The notes under the pieces were generated by a model. The model worked only from the letters and a program-made list of their open reading frames with translations. It did no database searches and was not told the origin of the DNA. Source: Sodiomyces alkalinus F11 (lineage: Eukaryota > Ascomycota > Sordariomycetes > Glomerellales > Plectosphaerellaceae). From it: a DNA stretch of 64,000 bases. The stretch is taken from contig NW_021167080.1 in the NCBI RefSeq assembly GCF_003711515.1, positions 6,094,346 through 6,158,345 of the forward strand, given 5' to 3'. This document shows positions 35,870 to 48,560 of this stretch, one piece after another. The position numbers and the translations under genes are program-made. Every line of letters starts with the position of its first letter. Within the stretch, counting starts at the first letter, position 1.

Positions 35870-36658
35870 TCAGGTATTGCTAGTCTGGATGCGACGAGCA
35901 CGTCGGCGACGTTCGTGCGGACGCCGAGGAGTGTATCTGTATTCCGGATGCGCGCGCATGAGATCTTGCTTGATTTCGTTTGCCATGCGGTGATACTTCT
36001 CGCGGACCTCTTCACTCTCATTCTTCCATGCGCTCCCCAGAACTTTCGCTGTCGAGTAGTCAATACGGAAATGAAACAATAGTGAGAAGAGTGCTTACAA
36101 ATGTCGTTGTTCGTGTACGAAGGATGAGCCGCCTTGATCATTTGATGATGATCCTTTCGGTACAGGATATAGGCATTTGGGGGACGGGAAATCTTCTGAG
36201 GTTTGCGCTTTGACTTGTCGTCGCCACGTATTTTATCAAGAATGCCCTTGCCGGTAGGGCGCTCGACAAGGACGGCTCGCCCATCAATGTTGATGAGCAT
36301 GCGATTGTCACTGATGAATTCTTCGATAGGCCCCACAAAGTATCGCTCCATGGCCGTAGTGCCATCCTGAACCCAAATGACATCTTTCTCGAGAGTATGG
36401 CTGCGAAGAGTAAGCAAAGAGGAGCGATTAGACGCTTGTTGAAGTTGTGAGAGTGACATACCTGAGATGCTCCGCAAGCCAAGCTCGACCCCCTTCCTGA
36501 AGCATGTCATATTCAGAGCGCTTGACCACGACGACATTCTGGAACGGATTGAACTGCATGTTGAGGATGTTGTCGACAATGGCGATGATGGCGGGGCTGA
36601 CAGGTTGGGACATTGTGCCAAGAACCTGGGGTTGCAGCTCGAGGTTACTGATATCCAT
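35870..36658 (-). CDS. MAT1-2-1: Mating-type protein MAT1-2-1 (HMG-box transcription factor)
   Basis: Master regulator of MAT1-2 mating identity; a nuclear DNA-binding protein. Exons 36462-36658, 36099-36400 and 35870-36048 give 225 aa. The MATA_HMG box covers about residues 136-205, with the MAT-type signature ISRPPNAYILYRKDHHQM followed by TNNDIS, then AWKNESEEVREKYHRMANEI and a basic YRYTPRRPHERRRRARR. The second intron interrupts the first base of the Ser codon in NNDI-S, the position conserved in MAT1-2-1 genes and diagnostic against other HMG proteins. The C-terminal extension after the box is short. The start could also be the internal Met of MSQPVSP, 15 codons later. It is divergent from the gene at 37817. 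Confidence 0.96.
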
Positions 36659-37816
36659 CGCGAGAGTATTTAGGAGACGTCTTTCGGAAGATGGGAATAG
36701 AGAACTGAGAAGAAAATAATAATCTTTCGTTTCCCGGCAGGTGTAGAGAAGAAAGGAAGTAGACGAAAGCGTAATCCACGGAAGAGAGAGAGAATTAAGA
36801 ACCGAGAAAGGTGGAGGTGCTGAAGGAAGATGAGTTAGGTAAGGTACCTTGCATACCTAGATAGATAAGGTAGGTAAGGTAGGTAGAAGGTGGTGTTTTG
36901 CCCATATATGGGGAAATAAGTCATGCACGTGCATGGAGTCCGCCTTCCCTTTCTTAGTTTTCATGGGAGGTCTATATTAGGCAAGGGCAGTCAGGAGAGG
37001 AATATGTCTCTATTATCTGTAAGGTGGTTACATGGCGGGTAAACGTGTAGGTGAGCAGGAATAGGAGTAAATAATCAATAACAGGCAGTAATGTTTTCTC
37101 TGAGTGCCGCGCGTGCCTTCCCCCCGATATTCGCTATTTCCCCAGGTGGTTTCACCGGGAATAAGGACTATTCAAGGACACAAAATCATCAAGTTACACA
37201 GTAGAAATGCACAAATCCCAAGTAGAGCTATATGGAGGAAGATACTGTGCGAGAATCCGTCTTTTGACGTATTTTGTTTGGTTGCACTTCTGTCATACGC
37301 AGGGGCTAAAAAGAGATCAGGACCTTAAAACCGTTACAACAGATTTTATAAAGTTTCACATTTAGTGGTTCTCTGGATCAAAGAAATGAAATAGCTTAAG
37401 AAGAATACTTGCTTAGCCTTGGTCGGTACGGCATGAGGTGGTGAACCCGTGCCTTTCCTTTTGACTTACACGCCTACCTTATCGAAGGTCTTTCCACTGT
37501 TCCGTACCTACCCTGTTTTACGAGGCGTAATTCCCGGCTAGTACCCGCTTAGATGAACTAATCCCTACTGTGCTTACTGGCCTACTGTACCTTCCTCAAG
37601 TCCTATCCATCGAGATACCTCGTAGCGTTTCCCATTTTACCACCAAGAATTAGGAACGTTGCCATTAACGAAACCAACTCTTCGAGTCTCTCTCTCTTAC
37701 TTCTCTGACACTCGGAATAGGAGGTATTGGAGACTCGGCCTTCCAGGAATATCATCGACCTCACATCAAATTTCTTTCCGCTTTCTTTCTGCTGCATCTT
37801 CTTCCCAATATAGGCC
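36659..37816. promoter_or_regulatory. Divergent promoter of MAT1-2-1 and the unrecognised idiomorph gene
   Basis: A 1.16-kb interval lies between divergent start codons. It contains a GGTA-type array (36837-36890, with repeated AAGGTAGGT units) and a TGCACGTGCATG palindrome near 36924-36935. MAT genes are commonly paired head to head like this. Shared control of both genes is inferred from the arrangement. Confidence 0.5.
36837..36890 (+). repeat. Degenerate GGTA/AAGGTAGGT array
   Basis: Short tandem units based on GGTA and AAGGTAGGT lie about 180-235 bp upstream of the MAT1-2-1 start. Similar units occur upstream of APC5 and in other intergenic regions of the window. Confidence 0.6.
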
Positions 37817-38909
37817 ATGGAGTTTGACGATGAAACCGAGCTGGGTCTCGACATAACCCAAACAGAACTCATGAGCATACTGCCCATTGCAGTTCTTCAA
37901 CGCCTTGCTCCGGAGCCAAGTGGAAAATGGCATCTTTCTAAGGTTGGACCCAATGAGTTTCGCGCCGAGTACGTTGTGAAGAGATTGCGCGATCGCATCA
38001 TTGCCTCCAGACATACAATCTCCACCGTTCTCTCGGTCGCAGAAGTCCATGACAGCTTTCCTGTTCATCGTGCTCGTGCTTGTTAGTTTCCACCACGCTC
38101 CCTCTATATCCAGAGCCCTGCTTAACATTTCTGTAGTGGACCAAGCCCAGACAGATGCTATTCTTCCTCAAATTGAGCATCTGGTTCATCAGCCTGCTGG
38201 CAATACAGGATTTATTCCCAGGGCAAACAATTCTTCATCTGCCCAGGGATTCCAAGAAGATGAACTTTCTGGATTCCCTTCCATTACCACTTCCAATCAG
38301 ACCAACTACTTCTCTCATTCTCAGAGCTACCAAAATTCCAATGGTCAGGAAACTACATCCAATGGCGAGCTCCCCGTCCACAATGATCTTGGTTTCTTCA
38401 ACGAGGACGACTTTACCACAGCTGAAATGCTGAGCAATGATGCATTTCTGCAAAGTGGAAATAATTTGGAGAATCACACACAGAATCCAGATGCTATCTT
38501 CAGCCCAACATTTCCTGGCGCAAGTACATCCCTCACCAACCAAGCTGTGGATGGTTCCGGAAACTTTTTTGATGAGACAGATCTCACTGACATGGGTCTG
38601 CAATGGAACGAGAATGAGGCCATGGTCTCTCCAGCTGCGCAAAACACAAGTGCAGCAATTCTGCAGAGTATTGAGTTCTCGCAAAACCTTCTATCTGGTA
38701 ATCAGGTCGTAAATCCCTTTTCAGAGCGAATGGCCCAGTTCCAGACATCAGTCTTCTCATCCACTTCTCAAGCTGCGAATCAGACGTCTTTTGCGGGCAT
38801 TCCTTTCATGTTTCATGCTGAGAACATGACGACTACTAACGATAGCGTTGGCAAAAAGTATGATACAACGGAGACTGGCGACCCTTCGCATGAAGGTGAA
38901 GACATATAA
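37817..38909 (+). CDS. Unrecognised MAT1-2 idiomorph gene (two exons, 345 aa)
   Basis: Function not recognised. Two overlapping frames join through a 55-nt intron (38082-38136) with a GTTAGT donor, a CTTAAC branch-like site 12 nt before the acceptor, and a CTGTAG acceptor. Phases match, giving 88 codons plus 257 codons. The N-terminal about 100 residues are mixed-charge and probably folded (MEFDDETELGLDITQTELMS; later EYVVKRLRDRIIASRH). The remainder is rich in Asn, Gln, Ser and Thr with acidic patches, like a transactivation region. No HMG or alpha-box is visible and no signal peptide. It sits between MAT1-2-1 and SLA2, head to head with MAT1-2-1, so it is likely an idiomorph-specific accessory MAT1-2 gene. 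That role is inference; gene reality rests on the frame-restoring intron. Confidence 0.7.
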
Positions 38910-38922
38910 TCCAAAGATGTTG

Positions 38923-38946
38923 GGTTGGTTGGTTGGTTGGTTGGTT
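38923..38946 (+). repeat. (GGTT)6 tetranucleotide repeat
   Basis: Six perfect GGTT units start 14 nt after the stop codon of the idiomorph gene, probably in its 3' UTR. Confidence 0.9.
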
Positions 38947-41900
38947 GACTAAGTAAGCTTGTTTCTATCAGTTTGATCGTTATCAATTGCTAATTTGAGG
39001 TAATCCAGATCCCCATATCCAGTGGAGAACCCGCTTCGGCTCCGTGAATGAGAAGTCACGTCCTGAGATTCTTCTACACTGCTCATGAAAACAAGGAGTG
39101 TGAATGCCATTGGAACCACACAAGTATCAAACCACGGTGGAAATTCGATCATTCAGTGTGGCGATAACCACAAATAATGGATGAAGGGACAAGGATGATG
39201 GGTCCTGGTGGCGACATTCGCACTGTGCGAGACTGGCTGGATGAAACGAAATGCGTGGAATTCAAGCACGCAACAAGTCGGCCTGAATTGAGGGAGTTGG
39301 ACATAACTCTGTGCTCTATAGGGCTCGGATTACCTGGATGCGGGGTTATTGGCGGACTCAGCGGGTCAATGAACCTGCAGCGACAGGTCGAGATCCCGGA
39401 ACTTTCGGTGGCTCCCGTTAATTGCAGCAGGGAGCCAACCTGCAAAAAGGTTGGGTCGGAAACTTTGGTACTCACTTTTTCAGGCGTTATGGCTTTCGGC
39501 AAGGGTAGATACGGTAGACAGACATACGAAGTGAGCAATCACTAATGACCAATTGGACAGACCAGACTACGTTGTCGCTCGCGGCCTCGGGTTGTGAGTT
39601 GCCTAACAGAGAAGAGAATGAAGCCACTACTCGACATGCATTACGTATTGAATATCTCTGTTACTCGGTGATTTCACAAAAGTGCAGGGAGCATGTTCGA
39701 GAGGTGATTGGGTACCGAGATGCAAGACGATCACCATGGGCAAGGGACAGCAAACGAAGGGTCGAGGTTGACGTTGAGATTAAGATCTGGGGCCGAGGCA
39801 CGCTAATGCAGCCCACTTTTCAGCCTCATGGGGCTTCGCTGTGGATGCAACGGTGGCGCCACCACGTTAGACCAATGCCAAGGGGACGGGACTTCGTACT
39901 TTGTAGAGTTTTAGTTCCGAAGTCCGTACTCCGTGATCCGATTAGTTCGCGGCCGAAACAGCGAATGTTTACGTAGGTCGTTGTTCTAGGGAGGTCGGTG
40001 ATTTCTTTCACCGCAGTAAAGGTGGTTCGTTTTCCCCCCTATTTTTTGTTTTATTTTTATTTCACGTTTGTTCTTTCTTTTGGTTTTATCTTTCTTTTGG
40101 TTTTATCTTTCTTTCCCTACACTCCTTGCACCTCCCATACCTTGCATGCAATTAGGAAGGACAAAGAGCATTGGGGGGGTAGTCGTCGATACCCCGCTCT
40201 TTGAGTGTTGGTAGACGAGGAAATAGATACCATTGGTTCTCGATGACGGGCGCACCTGAGCAACAGAGGAGCAAGAGCCGAGGCGGAGGTCTGGAGGTCA
40301 TGGACTCATGGAGTCATGGTGGTGATGGTTGTGGCGGGGCATGCCACGGACGAACGAGAACATGTTGGCGAAACAGAAGAAGAGAAGAGGGTGTCGAGAC
40401 AAACCAGGGCCAGCCCAAGGTAGACAAACATTTAGGACGGATCATGAAGAAGGACGTCTAAAATTGGTTAGGATATTCCTGCATGATCCCTGCAGGACGG
40501 GGGCCGAGGAGACAGGGACGCAGGTCTGGGAGTTGAGACAGCCTGTGCCAACCTGTCACCTGTGGCTGCATGGCTTTGCCACAGATAGTACATGTACGTA
40601 ACATAAAGGTAGCACATAGGTAGTGAAAGCACCCGGTTGGTCGACATGACATCCTCATGACATCCCGGCATATTCAAGGGACCTCACATTGGTTGGGACC
40701 GTTGGGGGCCGCAGACGTCCCTGGTCGTTGGCTGCAGGGGATCACCCACGCTTCATGGGCGAGCATCACTGGGCACACCCTTCCGCCGCATCAGTCTTGA
40801 TTATTTGCCTGCCTTTAATTAGCATCCTGACAGGAGTGGGAAAGAGAACGACCTCTATGGCAATTGTCCTGTAGGCTGTGGCGAAGCGATGTAGGCCCGT
40901 AGCCTGTAGGGTCCTGTCTGTCTGTCTGTCCAATCAGGAGACAAAGTTGCAAACTTACAACGTACGCATAGCAGGTTCACCGTTCACCGACCCCCTGGCG
41001 AGGCGAACGAGGCGAATTCTTCGTCTTTAAACCGCAGAGTCCGTTACTCGAATTTGACAAAGCGTTTGCAGAAGATCGATCTTGCAAGCACAGCTGCACA
41101 AAGTAGCCCTGCTGTATCGTTGTTTTCGCTTATTTGCGTGGATAATCTTCCCGAACCTGAATTTTCAGGGGCAGGCCGCATGCGGTGATGGTAAAGGTTA
41201 TCCCAGGTTCCAGGCAGTGTTCCAGTACCACGTGTCTATTCCGCAGGCCCAATGAGGGTACTCGAAGAGCAGTAGAAGAGTGAGTTCAGTGCACCCGAGA
41301 TGCGGCAAGCCCGACCCCCCAAGTCGCCAAATTTAAGCATGTTCGAGACCGTCCCTTTTCTGCATGCGTCCGACGGACGAGTTCTTTCGACTCGGCGCAT
41401 GCTTTGAGGTTCTTCTTTCAGAAGATTGGAAGGAAAAGAAAAAAGAACAGCGGTCAGAGGGAGGGAGAGGACGAAAGAAAGATGGGAATACCTCCCTATT
41501 TCGAAGAACTGTACGGCTAAATTTGTTGGCGCCCCCAAGTTCCAACGTTTACGGTCTACCCCAGACCCTGGCAGTGGGCACACCTCGGGCCCTCATGGCC
41601 TCATTCCCCTTCTTAGAACACCAACCCCAGTGCGTTAATCTCAGAATGGAATAAGATGCGACTTTCGCTTCGATCCAGTGCCAAGAACTAAGCTGTTAGC
41701 TGCAGGTGGCCGGAGAAGTGTTATCCTCCGACTGTCCGAGAGCTGGTCATTTTCGGGAGTATTCTCATTCGTCTCAGGCCTCTTCCAGGCTTCCTCCAGG
41801 TCAGTCACCGGTGAACACTGAACAGTGGAGAGAGGGGGTATTAGGTAAACTGTAATGGCGAGTCGACAAGTCAAAGTGACCGTGTTGGTACGGGCAGTTG

Positions 41901-42007
41901 GATGTCTTGGAACCGGGTTTCGGAATAAATCCAGGCCCAGCTTCTCTTGTCTCGGGAGTTTTCTCTTGTCTCGGGAGTTTATAACGTTGTGTTTTGGTCA
42001 ACAAGGT

Positions 42008-42149
42008 TCTTTTCTTTTCTTTTCTTTTCTTTTCTTTTCTTTTCTTTTCTTTTCTTTTCTTTTCTTTTCTTTTCTTTTCTTTTCTTTTCTTTTCTTTTCT
42101 TTTCTTTTCTTTTCTACTCTTTTCTACTCTTTTCTACTCTTTTCTACTC
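42008..42149 (+). repeat. (TTTTC)n satellite grading into TTTTCTACTC units
   Basis: About 21 units of the pentamer TTTTC (42008-42115) run into four copies of the related decamer TTTTCTACTC. All three plus-strand frames stay open and give Phe/Leu/Ser-rich artefacts. Confidence 0.9.
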
Positions 42150-42940
42150 GCCCGGTTCGTTCTCTCTTTCTTGCGGGCGGGATTTCAAAGTTTCACCCTC
42201 GGTCCTCGACTGAGTCGACTGAGTCCACTCGGACGACTCCTTGTCTTTTCGTTCGCTTTCATCCTGAGTGGGAGAGAGGTTTCTTCCCGATCACCACGAG
42301 AGAGCCCATCGCCTAGGGTCCGCACTTGGCAGTCTAGGCCCGTGACCCGTCGGGAGACCCGCCTTTGGTGATTTTGACATCTAGAATTCTGAATCTAACC
42401 CCTTGTTGACCAGCCCCTTGTAGGCTTGTACTAGGTGTAAGTCTCCTTCTTGGCTTCTTGGGGGCGTTGATATGGCAGGCTGACTGGCCGGCCGGGGCAC
42501 AGTCCTGGACGGATGCTCTCTTCTCGCTTGTCAATGGCCGTGGAAGGGATAGTGGCGGTTGCGCCCTTTGTTTGCTCTTCGGCGACCCTCGGGCGGGGGT
42601 TTGGCCGCTGGCGTCTTGGCAAGATAATCGCATGGGTGCGCGCCGCATGCGGAAATACATACAGTATGTACGACGTACACGTACATATCTCTCTCTGGGA
42701 ATTGGGTCCTTGCAGAGTTGGGCCGGCATTGAAGGACACTCACCGCCGTCACTATGTCGCTCCTAGACCCTAAGGGCCTACGCAAAGCGTCTCGGGATGC
42801 CCACTGTGCCACTAATAACTATGCCGCTGTTAATTTGCAACGGCTCAGTACAGGCTTTCCGGTCCAGATAAGCATTATATAAAGCTGATTGCCACGGGGG
42901 CCGGGTCGTCGGTATTCGAGAACGTCTATACCGTAAATGA

Positions 42941-43136
42941 TATCGCACTGAAAACACGTGAGCCTGTTTTCTGTGTTTCTATTAGCTGGACTAGCCCTAT
43001 ATTCCTCGCGTGGAAAAGGGGTAGATATATTTAGAATACCTATACCTTTCTATTCTTCTTTCCTTTATAAAACGAATATAATTATATATCTATTAAATCT
43101 CGGCTCTGGCCGGATCACACGCCCGTTAATCTAATA
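42941..43136 (+). repeat. 5' LTR of copia element 1 (196 bp)
   Basis: Starts TATCGCACTG (ancestral TG mutated to TA) and ends CTAATA (CCAACA in the other copy). Aligned to the 3' LTR, its left half keeps G/C where the 3' copy has A/T, and its right half is the mutated partner. Confidence 0.9.
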
Positions 43137-43150
43137 GTTATAAGCCCGGG
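43137..43150 (+). other. Primer-binding site resembling half initiator tRNA-Met
   Basis: The 14 bases after the 5' LTR read GTTATAAGCCCGGG. With one RIP-type G-to-A change reversed they match the complement of the anticodon loop and 5' stem of initiator tRNA-Met (TTATGAGCCC core). Copia of Drosophila uses such a half-tRNA primer. The assignment is inferred. Confidence 0.55.
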
Positions 43151-46100
43151 TAGTAGTATTTATTACTAATAACTTTTAGCTAATCTATTACCTATATATT
43201 ATTTCTACCCGTTATATATACTTCTATAGCTAATTAAGGAGTATCTACCCTACCCTCTCGCTTAGAAAAGCCATTATTCGCTAAACCCCTACTATAAACT
43301 ATATCCACGAAGCTTAAAGTCACCGCTAAAGCGCTCGGTATCCCGCGGCTAGAGTCTACTAGGTAATGGGCCGATTAGATCTTCTATATTAAGTTATATA
43401 CGTAGGGTATAGAGGTTTAGGCCTTACTCGACCCTAATAGGCCGGAGTAGCCAGATAACCGACCCGAGTACGTTATACCTATATCTATCGACTAACTACG
43501 CGAACAATATACCTAGGTTATTAACGGGGTGCCGACCCCTCCTACTATATCGGAACTAATTAAGCTCGCTAAGCTAGAAGGCTATAAGGTCACGGTATAT
43601 AATTAAAAGCTCGCCCGATCGATTAAGGCGCTTAATAAAGCTAATTATATACTTAAAGCGATTATCGAAACCTTTACCTATTAATAAGCCGTCGAGGAAG
43701 CTATTAAGAAGTACCTTAGCTACGAAGAGGGGAAATAAAACCGTTACTTTACGATTCGATAAGTAATAAAGGAATTCAAGAAATACTTCGCTCCTAGTAT
43801 ACTATTCTTAGCTAAGGAGGTCCGTCGAGTATACCATAAGCACCTCTAGGGTACCCGAAGAGCTAACACGAAGGTAGTAGCGTGGTATACGGAGTAGAAT
43901 ACTCTTATCCGGGGCTATCGTTAGTATAAAGTAAACGATATTAAGGGTTCTATAGCTATCCGTAACTTCCTCGTCGTAGTTAGGTAGCATTTTACCCCGG
44001 CTTAGGTAAAGGCTAAGTTCTACGAACTAATCCGTAAGGAGAATAAGGATAAAGAAATTAACGATATCCTAATATACGGCCGCGAATTTAACGCGATTAT
44101 AAGCGCTCCTAGCCTTAATTGAACTAGGTATAGCGTTTACGCTACCCTAAGCGACTACTCCGATAAAGACGATAATAGTAGTGGAAAAGAGAAGAAAGGT
44201 AAAGGTAAGAGGTATAAATACCCCTATAATAGGACTTATTCGTGGAAGCCGGAGCTCTATAATAGAGTAGAGTATACTCTTATAGGTAAATATAAGTAGT
44301 AGCTATCCGTGTAGATAAGCGATAATTATATCGAATAAATCCGGAAAGAGCTATAGTAATAAAAGTAGAAAAGTCTACGAGAAGCCCTATTAAAGAAGGG
44401 ATAGGGAAACACCGGTAAAAGTAGTAATAAGGGTAACGGATACCCCTTAAAGGTTATTATAACTATCTTAGATCTAACCCTTATTTACGATATAGGGGAA
44501 GTTCCTGGTATCTACGCGGCGCTACGATCTAGCGCCTACCCGCTCTTATATAGCATCCTTTTAGATAACTACGGCGCGACACACTTAGTTAATTTAATTA
44601 ACCTGCTTATTCCCGGATCTTTTATCCCGATAAACGGTACTATTAAATCCAGCACCACGGAATTCCCTATTATCAGTAAAGGTAATCGGATCTTTAAGGG
44701 CCTTTTTAATAGATTATTAGGTGTTCCGAAAGTTAACTTAAAGCTTAACGATATCGTCGTGGTAGAGGGATTTTATATAAATATCATCTCGGAAGCTTTA
44801 TTATATAAGGTTAGGATTTAGTATTCGGGATATAACTACTTACTACGATACGGAATAGCGGATAAAAGCGTGGTTTTATTAAAGCTATTACGACGCTTTA
44901 ATATAACTATTCGTTAGTATAAGCTAATTTTATCCTTTTCTTCTTCTTACCCGTATATTTAACTAATACTATAAGGCGTCATTCCTATAAGCTACGATTA
45001 TATCTATATACTAGTAGTAGCTATCGATCGACCGATAAAAGCGCCGCTTCCGAAGCTATTTTAACTATCTTAAGATTCCCCTTATCCTTATATTAACGAA
45101 GAGAGGCTATAGCACTTAAGGGCCGGCTACCTAGGACTAGAAGCTCTCCGAGTACTGGTTTATAACGCCCGGAACGTGCTAATATAAGGCACTAAGCGGA
45201 TTAAGTATAAGACCTATACTCGAATATAGGTTTATTAGGTCGTGTCTGATCGACTATTAGATTACCGCTCGCCTAGGCCGTTCTAGCGTATTTATTAGGA
45301 CCTATAGGAATTACCGGAGAGTTATAATAGTATATATTATCTTCTTATTATTAAGGAGGAGTATAGCGGTTAGATTTATATACTGCCTTTAGCGTCGAAA
45401 AACAGCGTTACGGTCTATAACGCCCTTAAAGCGTTCGAAAGATAGGTTACGCGTTAGTTTAATCTATACGTCTATAAGATACGTAGTGATAATAAGCCTT
45501 TAATCGTGTATATAGTAGGGGATTCACGGACCTAGCTATAGACGAGTATAAAGAGTATCTATATAGAGATCGCGCCTTTATATACCCATAAACCGAATAA
45601 CGGTATTAAGAGGACAGGATAAGCTATCGTTATAAAGTCTAACGCTATACTAAACGGCATAGGTCTTCTAGGTTTTATATAGCCGGAGAGTATAAGAGTA
45701 GCGGCGTAACTTTATAATATAAGTCTATTATAGCGCCTAGGTTAGAAGTCTCCTATTAAGATACTAGACTTATAGTTTAAAAAGCACGCGCGGCTTAAGA
45801 TAAGAGAGTATTCCGCCGACCTACGGCTAGATTAAAGTAGTATTTATACCTACGGTTACCGCGCCTATCCCTTAGATAGGAATAGGGAGGCTAGAAGGGA
45901 GAGAAAGATATATAAGATTTAACCGAGGGGCTATATTAGGTATCTTATAGAATACGTTGCCTATAATATCTATAGGATATAGATCCTATAGCTTTAGAAG
46001 GTTATAACGACGCGTAACGTGTAGTTTAATGAGCGGTTATTTTATAACTCGAAGCTCGAAAAAGCAGAGTAGATTACAGAGGCGGAGGCGAGGAACTAGC

Positions 46101-48560
46101 TTATAACCTACGAAGACTACGAAGATAAGGATACCGAATTTATCCTATAAGTAGAACCGCCCGCCGGCCTATCTAGCAGCGTACCTTCTAAAGATTAAGC
46201 AGAGTCTACGGGTTTAGACTCGGGGGTAAGAGTAACTAGTACTATTCTAGAGGCGCCGGAACTACTAGCTACTAATATAACTACTAACGGCTATAACGGG
46301 CTACCCGAACCGCCCGCGCTAATAGGACTCTAAACTCTACACGCTATACCTAATCCGCCGAGCCGGAATAACTAGGACTAAGGCGCCGGGCTATAGCTAT
46401 AGTAGGAGGAACTCTTAATTAAACCCTTTTCTATATAGACTACGGCACCCGAAGGAGATACTACTATTAACACGCTAAAGCTATATATACTAGATCTTAA
46501 TATAGATAATCTGGAGTATTAAGGAGGAGCGAGGAGTGCGTAGACTAAGGCACGGGAACTAGCTACTCCTAATCCAAGCTACGGTATTAACTAGCCCTTA
46601 ACGTCTAGATCTTAAATTAATGCTAACCCTAAGGTAACCACGTATTAACGTAAGCGGAGTATATAGGTTAAGGATATAATAAGGGTTAGCGCCCGAATTA
46701 TAGATCGATATGCTTAGGGGAAGACTATTCGGATTAATCTACGGATGCACGTAGTAAAGCCAGAAATACCCTTAACGTATACGTTCTTCCTATCTAATTA
46801 ATAAGAAGTGCGCGACGACAAGATATAAGGGCTCCTATCCTTTTACTTAGTGATATTCGGAGTAGCCGATATAAGAATAAAAGCTTATTCGAAAGCCACG
46901 GAGGATTTAATACCGAAATCCTCACTTAATGGCAGGGTTTATCACGACTACCTAAAGGCTATACTAAAGCATTAGAGAGAGCTTTATAACCACCCTATAC
47001 ACGACTAGTTTAAGAAAGCGGCGTAGAAAGAGGTTAATAAGCTAATTAAGAAACGTATATAGAGGGAAATTAATAGGGTATCGGCGAAGTCTAAGCCTCT
47101 TCCACTTAAATAGGTATTTACCTATAAGTTCGACTAAAGCGGGTATCTTAAGAGATATAAGATAAGGTTATATATCCGAGGGGATTTCTAGGAAAGCTTA
47201 ACAATTAAGGGAACCTATATAATAACGCTCGCTACGAGGTCTTTTTATATTATTATAGCTTTAGCCGCTTAATTTAGCCTAAAGATTAAGTAACTACATA
47301 TCGTTAACGCCTTTATTAACGCCGAGAGGAATAGAATAGGTACGCCCGTTATATATAAGCTTCTAGATAGGTTTAAGTAGCTAGATAAGTGCTTAGAGCT
47401 TAATAAAGCACTCTACGGCTTACGAGATTCACCTTAATTATAGTTCTAGACCTTTATAGTAAGGTTATCGGATCTAGGGATAAAGGCTAGTAAAGAAGAG
47501 CTATGCTTATTTTATATAGCAGCTTAAGATATATTTATTATCTTCTTTATAGACGATATCCTTATCTTATTCTATAAGAACACGGCTATAAACGCCTTTA
47601 AGATTATTAACGGTATTAGAAAGAGGTTCGAAGTATTAGAAAAAGGTAACGCAGAATAGTTTTTAGGGATTAAGATCACGCGAGATCGCCCCTGGCATAA
47701 GGTTCTACTTAGCCACGACTTATATATTAAAAATATTATAGCTAGATTTAATCTAAACGCTATTAATATATACCTAGCGATTCCCGTTCCCGTTATAGAA
47801 TACTAGAAAAGGGAAGGCGAAGCTACGGCTTAACCGGTTAAATTATACTAGGAAAAGGTCGGATCGTTACTATATATAGTAGTAATAATACGTCCTGATA
47901 TATCTTTTACGGTATTTATCCTTTCCCGCTTTCTTAGAAATCCCTCCCCGAAGTATTATAAGGTAGCGGACTAAGCTATCCGCTATTTATATATAACTAA
48001 GGACCTCTCGATTTAGTACGGATCGAGTATTACTTTATAGGCTATAGTGATTATAAGCGACGCCTCTTTTACTAACGATATCGATATATAACGATCTTCC
48101 TAAGGCTATCTTATTAGCTTATTTAAAGGTTTAGTAGTGTGGAAAGTAATAAGGTAAATAACCGTTACTATATCTATAACCGAAGCAGAGCTACTCGCTC
48201 TAGAGTAAGTCGCGAAGGAAATAGTAGGATTAAAGCGTCTATTCGTAGAGATACGCTTTAATCCCAAATCCCCTTAGGATATTAATTACGATAACACTTA
48301 AATAATTAGGCTTATAGTAGACGACGGCTATAGGATCAAAACCCGGCTTAGATATATAGATATTTAACGCTGATAGGTTGAACAGGAACACGGTAAAAGG
48401 ATCTTTAGGGTGGTTTATTTAGCTATAAGCCTTATACCGATAAACGGATTAATAAAGGTACTCCTATAATAAAAGTTCGAGATCTTCCGCGTATATCTTA
48501 CTATAATAAGTATATAGAGGGGGTAGACCGAAGAAGTTAAAGTTAAGAATTAGGTGCCGG
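43151..48560 (+). pseudogene. Gag-pol remnant of copia element 1
   Basis: The polyprotein can only be followed in short pieces between stop codons. Recognisable pieces are the aspartic protease site, the region before reverse transcriptase, the reverse transcriptase FIDDI box and the RNase H SDASF and TEAELLAL boxes. Stops are TAA or TAG, mostly where Gln or Trp codons would stand. No frame is long enough to be functional. Confidence 0.85.

Larger units (their letters stand above)
38910..42940. other. Intergenic, right part of the MAT region
   Basis: About 4 kb without a recognised gene. Frames of 120-143 codons at 39149-39976 overlap on opposite strands and resemble nothing known. A CTTTGTAG/TCCGTACTCCG motif cluster lies at 39892-39930. 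A C/T-rich stretch with two copies of a TTTTATCTTTCTTTTGG-like unit is at 40060-40110. A 19-bp near-tandem duplication ending TCTCGGGAGTTT lies at 41942-41980, followed by the TTTTC satellite. The right idiomorph boundary may fall here. Confidence 0.45.

Noticed and set aside
39149..39976. Frames of 122-143 codons on both strands
   Set aside because: They overlap each other on opposite strands and show no domain or splice support.
41855..42371. Phe/Leu/Ser-rich frames over the TTTTC satellite
   Set aside because: A pentamer repeat without stops in any plus frame opens all three; an artefact.
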